64,000 nucleotides of DNA from Roseburia hominis (GTDB taxonomy: Bacteria; Bacillota; Clostridia; Lachnospirales; Lachnospiraceae): NCBI GenBank assembly GCA_021771815.1, contig JAETOE010000020.1:1-64000 (forward strand), read 5' to 3'. Every line of letters starts with the position of its first letter. The first letter of the stretch is position 1. The position numbers were made by a program, and so were the translations under genes. A model generated the notes under the pieces. That model was not told the origin of the DNA and ran no database searches. It worked only from the letters and a program-made list of their open reading frames with translations. Shown here piece after piece: positions 58,316 through 64,000 of the stretch.

Positions 58316-59245
58316 TCAACCCTTGACCGCTCCCATGGTAATACCTTGTGTAAAGTATTTCTGAAAAATCAGGAATACGATAATGATAGGAAGCGACGCC
58401 AATGCCGCACCTGCCATCAGCATACCCATATCGACAGAGGTTTCTGCCTGTAAGGTGGCAATTCCCAAAGGAATCGTATAATTTACATTGCTGCTTACCA
58501 TTACCAACTGCATAAAGTAATCATTCCATGAATTGATAAAGGTAAAAATCGCCAATGCTCCTACACCAGGTTTTACCATCGGAAAAACGATGTGCGCAAA
58601 GGTATACCACTCGCTTGCTCCATCGATGCGCGCCGCCTCTAAAATCTCTCCCGGTACACTTTCTGAAAACTGCTTCATCAGGAATACACCGAAAGGCCAT
58701 CCTACCGTCGGGAAAATAATCGCCCAGATGGTATTGTACAGACCAATCGCAGACATTTCTTTTAACAGTGGAATCAATACTACCTGCTTCGGCAGAGCCA
58801 TAGCGCAGATAATCAGACCGAATAAAATGCTGCGTCCGCGGAAACGTTTTTTAGCAAGCGCATAACCTGCCATCGTAGCTGTAAAACAAGTCAGAAGCAT
58901 TGCAGATACCGCCATGAAAACCGTATTCAAAAGCCATCTGAACACTGCCGGGGCCACCACTCCCTCGGAAAGAATAATTTTTTCACCGCTTTCTGTAAAA
59001 TATTTGCTGAAAGGCAGCGAAATTTCCCACAAAGGCGCCGTACGTTTATTCATCAGGTTGCTAAAATTATTCATTGTCCATTCACTTGGCCACCAGACGG
59101 GCTTCTGCGCATAGATATCCGTAGCGGGCTTAAAAGCTCCAGTAATAATCCAATAGAGGGGGAATAAGAATAAGATTGCCAAAATCACCAGCACAACCAG
59201 TGAGACAATTTTATAAGCCTTATTGTTTCCTGTTTTGTTTTCCAT
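58316..59245 (-). CDS. Sugar ABC transporter permease (MalG type)
   Basis: A 309-residue inner-membrane permease with six helices. The EAA loop is EILEAARIDGASEWYTFAHI, then VFPMVKPG. The long N-terminal outer loop (KPVWWPSEWTMNNFSNLMNK) is characteristic of the MalG/CUT1 group. The start at 59245 has GGGGAGG. It pairs with the permease upstream, 13 bases away, and the binding protein for uptake of sialic acid or a sialoside, as inferred from context. Confidence 0.92.
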   Translation of the reverse strand: MENKTGNNKAYKIVSLVVLVILAILFLFPLYWIITGAFKPATDIYAQKPVWWPSEWTMNNFSNLMNKRTAPLWEISLPFSKYFTESGEKIILSEGVVAPAVFRWLLNTVFMAVSAMLLTCFTATMAGYALAKKRFRGRSILFGLIICAMALPKQVVLIPLLKEMSAIGLYNTIWAIIFPTVGWPFGVFLMKQFSESVPGEILEAARIDGASEWYTFAHIVFPMVKPGVGALAIFTFINSWNDYFMQLVMVSSNVNYTIPLGIATLQAETSVDMGMLMAGAALASLPIIIVFLIFQKYFTQGITMGAVKG

Positions 59246-59258
59246 TGTTTTACCTCCC

Positions 59259-60173
59259 CTACTTCTCTTTTGCCAGCCGCATCTGAAGCGCAGACAACAC
59301 ACCAATGAAAATAGCCAGTACTACACCCATTGCATTGGCATAACCAAAATGTCCCGGCTGCTCGGTGAGCTTAAATGCCGTGTAATAAATATAATACATT
59401 ACCGTCTGTGTTCCCGAACCACCTTGCGTCAACAACTGAATCAGCGCGAAACACTGGAAAGAGTTAATCGTGGTAATTACCAGTATATATAAGGTCGTCG
59501 GCATAATCTGCGGCCATTTAATTTTCCAAAAGATCTGAAAATCCGTAGCGCCGTCCACCTGAGCTGCTTCCACCAAAGAAGCATCCACGTTTCCAAGAGC
59601 AGACACATACAAAACGATTGGCTGTCCTACTGATGTGGTAAACAGAATCAGTATAATACATCCAAGAGCATACTTCTCATCGCCGAGCCAGTTAATGTTG
59701 CCTTCGATAACTCTGGTTGTTTTTAACACGGAGTTCAAAATACCCGTATAGTTATCAAAAATCCATTTCCAAACTACAGTTACCGCTACCGAACCGGTAA
59801 CTACCGGCAGGTAGAATATGCATCTAAACGCAGAAAGAACCGGCATTTTTAACTTATAAATAACAGAAGATACCCATAAAGAAAACACCGTTACCGTTGG
59901 CACACTTACAAATACAATTACAAATGTATTCCATAAAGCTTCTAAAAACACTTTATCTTTTGCCAAATCAAAAAAGTTTTTAAGACCCACAAAATTGCCG
60001 CCGCCCTGCATGTGCATATTGGAGTCCGTCATACTGAGATAAATACAGATGACCATCGGAATCAACACAAAACCCACAAAGAAAACTAAACTGGGCAGCA
60101 TAAAACTATATCCGGCTATATCTTCTCTGCGCTGTAAAGCGCGGCTTCTTTTTTGCATAGCATGATTATTCAC
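59259..60173 (-). CDS. Sugar ABC transporter permease (MalF type)
   Basis: A 304-residue permease with six helices (MLPSLVFFVGFVLIPMVICI at the start) and EAA loop SLVEAAQVDGATDFQIFWKI. The start is GTG 60173, 12 bases after AAGGGGG; an ATG at 60158 is the alternative. CUT1 family. No ATPase gene is nearby; such importers often share a common MsmK-type ATPase encoded elsewhere. Confidence 0.92.
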   Translation of the reverse strand: MNNHAMQKRSRALQRREDIAGYSFMLPSLVFFVGFVLIPMVICIYLSMTDSNMHMQGGGNFVGLKNFFDLAKDKVFLEALWNTFVIVFVSVPTVTVFSLWVSSVIYKLKMPVLSAFRCIFYLPVVTGSVAVTVVWKWIFDNYTGILNSVLKTTRVIEGNINWLGDEKYALGCIILILFTTSVGQPIVLYVSALGNVDASLVEAAQVDGATDFQIFWKIKWPQIMPTTLYILVITTINSFQCFALIQLLTQGGSGTQTVMYYIYYTAFKLTEQPGHFGYANAMGVVLAIFIGVLSALQMRLAKEK

Positions 60174-60245
60174 GAGGATTGCAACCCCCTTCCCCTATTA
60201 TTTATAGTCGTTTTATTGTTTTCATAGTCCTTCATTCAATTTAAA

Positions 60246-60276
60246 TGCCCCTCCCCACTCTCGGTGAGAAGGGGCA
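60246..60276 (-). other. Hairpin between binding-protein and permease genes
   Basis: TGCCCCT (60246-60252) and AGGGGCA (60270-60276) with inner pairing CTC/GAG. It lies in the 138-base gap after the binding-protein gene and has no T-tract. Such hairpins commonly raise the binding-protein mRNA over the permease mRNA by blocking 3' decay. Confidence 0.6.
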
Positions 60277-60311
60277 CAAGCCCTGACTAAATCAATCCTT
60301 CCGAGGATTAT

Positions 60312-61691
60312 TTATTGTTCTGCTGCTTTGTTAGCCATTTCTTCATGCTGTGCAAGCGCTTCCGTTACGTCTGCTCCAGAACCGATCTCCTGAAGCATTG
60401 TCCACCATTCTGTACGCTGTCCAGCCCAGCCAGATGTAACCTGATAGTAGTCGCCTAACTGAGGCATCAGAACCTGATATTCGTTCATGATTTCGTTGTC
60501 AGCCCAGATAGCAGACAAATCTGTTCCCTCTGCTGTTGTACGAACTGCAAAGTAGTTCGCTGCTTTTACTGCGTCAACTGTAGCTGCGGAATCAGCCATG
60601 TATTTGATAAACTGTTTTGCTGCATCAATACGAGCTGCGTCACCGTTATCAAAGATACCGAATCCCCAGATACCGCCCTGAAGTTTGGCTTCGCCTGTTT
60701 CAGACGGAAAACTCATAAATACAATTTCTTCGCCTGTTACGGTAAGTCCTGAACCTGTTCCTGCTGCGTTAGGGTCTAACTGCTGAGCGATATTCCAGCA
60801 GAATGCCATTTTCAAAACACCCTGATAGAATTTTGCGATTTCGTCGCCGCCTGCCAGGGAAGCGTCAAATGCGATACCGTCCATTCCTTTTAACAGTTCT
60901 AATGCTTTTACGTTTTCAGGTGTGTTCCATGTGTAAGCAGTATGTTCCGGATTTGTGTAAGAACCGCCGTAAAGGTTGTTAACCAGTGCACGTGTACCCT
61001 GGTCTCCGCCCTGTCCTGCACAGTATACTGCGCCTACTGTATCCTGGTAGTGAGCGTAAAGAGCTTCTACTGCTTTTACAAAATCGTCTGTTGTCCATGT
61101 ATGCGTCTCTAAATCCAGATACTGGTCAGCGCCTGCTTCTTTGAAAGCGTCCAGATTAACTGCCATACAATGAGCTGTCATAACCAGCGGATACTCATAT
61201 ATTGCGCCGTCTGGTGCTGTACAAGCTGCCAGAGGAGCCGGAAGAATCTCTGCTTTGTCTGTGTCATCCAGCATATCGGATAAGTCAACCATGTGTCCGT
61301 TAGCGCCCCAGTTTGCAACCAGACGCTCCGGTCCCTCCATGATAAGGTCAGGAGCCTGACCTGCTGCGATCGCAGTGTTTACCTTGTCATCGCCATCAGC
61401 GTATGCCAGGAATTCTACCTTCACACTAATTCCTGTCTCTGCTTTGAAAGCGTCTGTCAAAGCTGTTACTGTAGCTTCATCTCCCCATTTTCCAATAGGA
61501 TACGTCCAAAGAGTAATTTCAGACGCAGCGCCTGAATCGTTTGAAGCACTTGAATCGTTTGAAGCAGTTTCTTCTGTTGATTTAGGAGCCTCCTCCTTTG
61601 CTTCCGGTTCTGAGGCCTGCGGCTCGCTGCCGCACCCAACTGCTGAAAGAGCCATTCCCCCCACCAAAAGTAATGCCAATAACTTTTTCAT
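60312..61691 (-). CDS. Extracellular solute-binding lipoprotein
   Basis: A 459-residue lipoprotein. Signal MKKLLALLLVGGMALSAVGC has the lipobox AVGC (lipidated Cys20). A Ser/Glu/Thr-rich linker (about 21-57) precedes the family 1 binding fold (ITLWTYPIGKWGDEATVTAL, AGQAPDLIMEGPERL, GGIWGFGIFDNGDAARIDAA). It would hand sialic acid or a related sugar to the two permeases. Own strong promoter at 61740-61768. Confidence 0.93.
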   Translation of the reverse strand: MKKLLALLLVGGMALSAVGCGSEPQASEPEAKEEAPKSTEETASNDSSASNDSGAASEITLWTYPIGKWGDEATVTALTDAFKAETGISVKVEFLAYADGDDKVNTAIAAGQAPDLIMEGPERLVANWGANGHMVDLSDMLDDTDKAEILPAPLAACTAPDGAIYEYPLVMTAHCMAVNLDAFKEAGADQYLDLETHTWTTDDFVKAVEALYAHYQDTVGAVYCAGQGGDQGTRALVNNLYGGSYTNPEHTAYTWNTPENVKALELLKGMDGIAFDASLAGGDEIAKFYQGVLKMAFCWNIAQQLDPNAAGTGSGLTVTGEEIVFMSFPSETGEAKLQGGIWGFGIFDNGDAARIDAAKQFIKYMADSAATVDAVKAANYFAVRTTAEGTDLSAIWADNEIMNEYQVLMPQLGDYYQVTSGWAGQRTEWWTMLQEIGSGADVTEALAQHEEMANKAAEQ

Positions 61692-61739
61692 GTCTTTTTC
61701 TCCTTTCGACTATGTAATCGTTACTACTATGTACTTAAA

Positions 61740-61855
61740 ATTCTACCCTCTCATTTCACGTTTGTCAATATAAGAATAAAATTTTTTTCACTTTTTGCAT
61801 TTGCATGAATATTTTTTTCATTTTTATTGATTCGAAAAAAAACACATGATATAAT
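61740..61855. promoter_or_regulatory. Divergent nan promoter region
   Basis: Minus strand TTGACA (61763-61768), 17-base spacer, TAGAAT (61740-61745) serves the binding-protein operon. Plus strand TTGATT (61827-61832), 17-base spacer, TATAAT (61850-61855) serves nanE. Between them the decamer ATTTTTTTCA occurs twice (61781-61790, 61811-61820), exactly 30 bp apart, or about three helical turns. These are candidate RpiR sites. Confidence 0.75.
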
Positions 61856-61908
61856 GTAGACAACTGTTATGTTTTCAAATTATAAGTCAAAAGAAAGGAT
61901 TGGAAATT

Positions 61909-62607
61909 ATGAGAGCAACTTTAACAGAAATACTGGCTGCAACCAAAGATTCCATTATCGTATCCTGTCAGGCTCTGCCCAATGAACCCATGTATTGTGA
62001 AGAAATGTCCATCATGCCGTTTTTCGCCAACGCGGCTAAGCAGGCAGGCAGCAAATGCATCCGTACCAGCAGCATCCGGGACGTGGTAGAGATTAAAAGG
62101 GTTACCGGGCTTCCCGTCATCGGTTTGGTAAAACGCGTTGTAGAGGGCTACGCTTCCTATATTACCCCCACCATGAAGGAAGTAGACGATTTGTTCAATG
62201 CTGATTCAGACATCATCGCTTTGGACTGTACCATGAGGGAACGCGGGGACGGCAGCACCATCAACGAATTTATCTCGCAAATCAAAGCAAAATATCCGGA
62301 TGTTCCGTTAATGGCAGACATTTCCACCTTTGAAGAAGGCGTCAATGCAGCCAAATGCGGCGTGAATATCGTTGGAACCACTTTAAGCGGATATACGGAC
62401 TATTCTCCCAAAACAGACGGACCAGACTTTGAATTGGTGCAGAAATTAGTTGACGCACTGGATATTCCCGTTATTGCAGAGGGCAAAATCCACACTCCCG
62501 AAGACGCCAGGAAGATGCTTTCTCTCGGTGCGCATGCTGTCGTCGTAGGCGGCGCCATTACCAGACCATTAGAGATTGCACAGCGCTTTTACAAAGGAAT
62601 CCAATAA
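61909..62607 (+). CDS. nanE: N-acetylmannosamine-6-phosphate 2-epimerase
   Basis: A 232-residue TIM-barrel epimerase converting ManNAc-6-P to GlcNAc-6-P. Visible motifs: IVSCQALPNEPMY, the catalytic Lys in VIGLVKRVVEG, ALDCTMRERGDG, MADISTFEEG, GTTLSGYT, and GKIHTPEDA. ATG 61909 follows AAAGGATTGG; an upstream in-frame TTG at 61900 is less likely. First gene of the rightward nan operon. Confidence 0.95.
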   Translation: MRATLTEILAATKDSIIVSCQALPNEPMYCEEMSIMPFFANAAKQAGSKCIRTSSIRDVVEIKRVTGLPVIGLVKRVVEGYASYITPTMKEVDDLFNADSDIIALDCTMRERGDGSTINEFISQIKAKYPDVPLMADISTFEEGVNAAKCGVNIVGTTLSGYTDYSPKTDGPDFELVQKLVDALDIPVIAEGKIHTPEDARKMLSLGAHAVVVGGAITRPLEIAQRFYKGIQ

Positions 62608-62671
62608 AATATAGCCGAACTTTCAAAAGTATAGAACAACTATGACAATATGATGAAGCAGGAGGTCTTTT

Positions 62672-63121
62672 ATGATTTATGATAAGATATCCAATATGAA
62701 GTTATACAAAGGCATGAACAGGAATTTGGATACCGCCATTGATTTTATTACTTCCCACGACTTAAACGAACTGCCCCTCGGCAAAACCGTTATCGATGGG
62801 GACAATGTATTTATCAATGTAATGGAAACTTCCGCTTTTCCTATCGAAGAAAGACAATATGAGTTCCACAAAAACTATATGGACATTCAGATGGATATTG
62901 AAGGTATAGAAAGAGTGGATACCGGCGACTGTGCGGATGCGCAGCAGCTCAGTTATAACGAAGAACGGGACGTCGGCAATGCGGCTGCATCTGATCTGGG
63001 TTCCTGTCTGATCGGAAAAGACAATTTCATTATCTGTATGGTGGGAGAGCCGCACAAGCCTAACATCGCCGTAAGCGATGAGCGATCTTTAAAGAAAGCC
63101 GTCTGCAAAGTGCATATTTAG
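62672..63121 (+). CDS. YhcH/YjgK/YiaL-family protein, probable sialic acid anomerase
   Basis: A 149-residue cupin-fold protein (DUF386). FHKNYMDIQMDIEGIERVDT carries the family metal-site residues (His and Glu), and MVGEPHKPNIAVS the second histidine. In Escherichia coli the relative NanQ (YhcH) opens the Neu5Ac anomer for NanA. Location between nanE and the kinase supports that role. AGGAGGTC precedes the ATG. Confidence 0.9.
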   Translation: MIYDKISNMKLYKGMNRNLDTAIDFITSHDLNELPLGKTVIDGDNVFINVMETSAFPIEERQYEFHKNYMDIQMDIEGIERVDTGDCADAQQLSYNEERDVGNAAASDLGSCLIGKDNFIICMVGEPHKPNIAVSDERSLKKAVCKVHI

Positions 63122-63158
63122 CGCCGCGCGGTCTATATTTTAACAGGAGAAATAAAAG

Positions 63159-64000
63159 ATGAACAATCTTGTATTCGATATCGGAGGCACTTCGATTAAA
63201 TATGGTGTCTGTGAAGACAGCAGGCTGACCGGCATAAATGAGATTCCCACCAATGCCTCAAAAGGCGGCGCTCATATACTGGAAACGGTTATTTCTCTCA
63301 TCCGTTCCCAATCGGATTATGACGCTATCGGCATCAGTACCGCCGGGCAGGTGCATGCCAAAGAGGGATATATCATTTATGCAAATCAGAATATCCCTAA
63401 TTATACGGGAATCCGCTTCAAAGATACATTAGAGGAATTATTTCATGTTCCCGTCGCCGTGGAAAACGATGTAAATGCAGCCGCCTTAGGCGAAGCCATT
63501 TACGGCTCGGGCCGAGACTATGAGCAGTTTCTGATGCTGACCTATGGAACCGGTGTAGGCGGAGCCGTCATAACCAATAAGGAAGTGTTCCATGGCTCCA
63601 GTTATTCTGCCAGCGAATTTGGCGCCATCATCACGCACAGTGACGCGCGCCTTGCAGGCAGTGATTTTTTTGACGGATGCTATGAAAAATACGCTTCCAC
63701 CACCGGTCTTGTGCAGATGGTAACACAATACCGCCCCAAGCTGGACACGGGCAGGAAAATATTCGACAATCTGAGTGATGATACCGTTATGGAGATTCTC
63801 GACAAATGGGTCGACGAGATTATGCTTGGGCTTTCCACGCTGACCCATATCTATAATCCTTCCTGTATCATTCTCGGCGGAGGCATTATGACGCAACCTC
63901 TGATTCTACAGAAAATAGAGAAAAAAAAGAGCCACTTTATTATGCCCAATTTTGCTCATGTACATATTATTGCCGCCGCCCTCGGCAATTCCGCCGGTAT
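63159..64000 (+). CDS. nanK: ROK-family kinase, probable N-acetylmannosamine kinase (partial)
   Basis: The first 280 residues of a ROK sugar kinase, cut by the window edge. ATP motif VFDIGGTSIKYGV at the N-terminus, catalytic Asp in VAVENDVNAAALGE, GTGVGGAVI and IILGGGI. The usual ROK zinc motif (CxCGxxGCxE) is absent: the segment reads SDARLAGSDFFDGCYEKYAS, so this kinase is probably zinc-free, as in some ManNAc kinases. ACAGGAGAAATAAAAG precedes ATG 63159. The position after nanE and the anomerase indicates ManNAc phosphorylation. Confidence 0.92.
   Translation, partial: MNNLVFDIGGTSIKYGVCEDSRLTGINEIPTNASKGGAHILETVISLIRSQSDYDAIGISTAGQVHAKEGYIIYANQNIPNYTGIRFKDTLEELFHVPVAVENDVNAAALGEAIYGSGRDYEQFLMLTYGTGVGGAVITNKEVFHGSSYSASEFGAIITHSDARLAGSDFFDGCYEKYASTTGLVQMVTQYRPKLDTGRKIFDNLSDDTVMEILDKWVDEIMLGLSTLTHIYNPSCIILGGGIMTQPLILQKIEKKKSHFIMPNFAHVHIIAAALGNSAG

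Overview
The window looks like a chromosomal segment of a spore-forming, obligately anaerobic Firmicute, most likely a gut Lachnospiraceae (Clostridia). This is inferred from gene content and not from a marker gene: [FeFe]-hydrogenase maturases, a peptidoglycan deacetylase of the sporulation (PdaA) type, an Rpn-type nuclease remnant, Gram-positive SOS and promoter signals, and a roughly 50% G+C background. Most genes lie on the minus strand.

Layout. 1-2.5 kb: a partial hypothetical gene and a YolD/Y-family polymerase pair behind a LexA-like box. 2.6-4.2 kb: a small AT-rich accessory island with a stand-alone DUF4062 (TIR-like) protein, a truncated ArsR regulator and a palindrome flanked by 38-bp direct repeats. 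4.2-8.8 kb: an ABC exporter with a small membrane protein, then a GHKL histidine kinase/LytTR regulator pair. 8.9-13.9 kb: hydF, hydG, hydE and the TM1266-type regulator. 14.2-16.2 kb: a GntR-regulated ABC transporter with a clear operator. 16.2-16.7 kb: a probable type I toxin-antitoxin locus. 16.7-21.2 kb: an ABC-F protein, a three-part flavodoxin/SCP2/membrane protein with its PadR repressor, and a 50-residue small protein. 21.2-26.8 kb: an amidase-deacetylase fusion matching the two steps of cortex muramic-lactam synthesis, hemW, a DJ-1 protein, and a formate/nitrite channel fused to an IS3 OrfA. 26.8-32.8 kb: lepA, cysK, two Rrf2 regulators, nifU and nifS. 33.2-34.5 kb: an AraC-phosphotransferase fusion.

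34.8-48.0 kb is one long minus-strand run: methyltransferase, hslO, nadE, an iron-sulfur aldo/keto reductase, larE, then hemA, a siroheme dehydrogenase, hemC, cobA-hemD, an unknown membrane-anchored protein, hemB and hemL. The last part makes uroporphyrinogen III from glutamyl-tRNA and directs it towards sirohaem/cobalamin. 48.2-56.3 kb holds a palindromic repeat, a membrane protein, ilvN/ilvB, an AEC carrier, folA, a GNAT enzyme, thyA, two small membrane proteins and tRNA-Gly(GCC).

56.4-64.0 kb is a sialic-acid catabolic locus. An RpiR regulator, N-acetylneuraminate lyase and a sugar ABC importer run leftward. nanE, a YhcH/NanQ-type anomerase and a ROK kinase (cut by the window end) run rightward from a shared divergent promoter region. 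Together they would import Neu5Ac and convert it to ManNAc, ManNAc-6-P and GlcNAc-6-P.

The most interesting items are the CwlD-PdaA-like fusion, the FNT-OrfA fusion, the par-like type I toxin locus, and tandem repeats that duplicate the 3' ends (stop codon included) of two unrelated genes.
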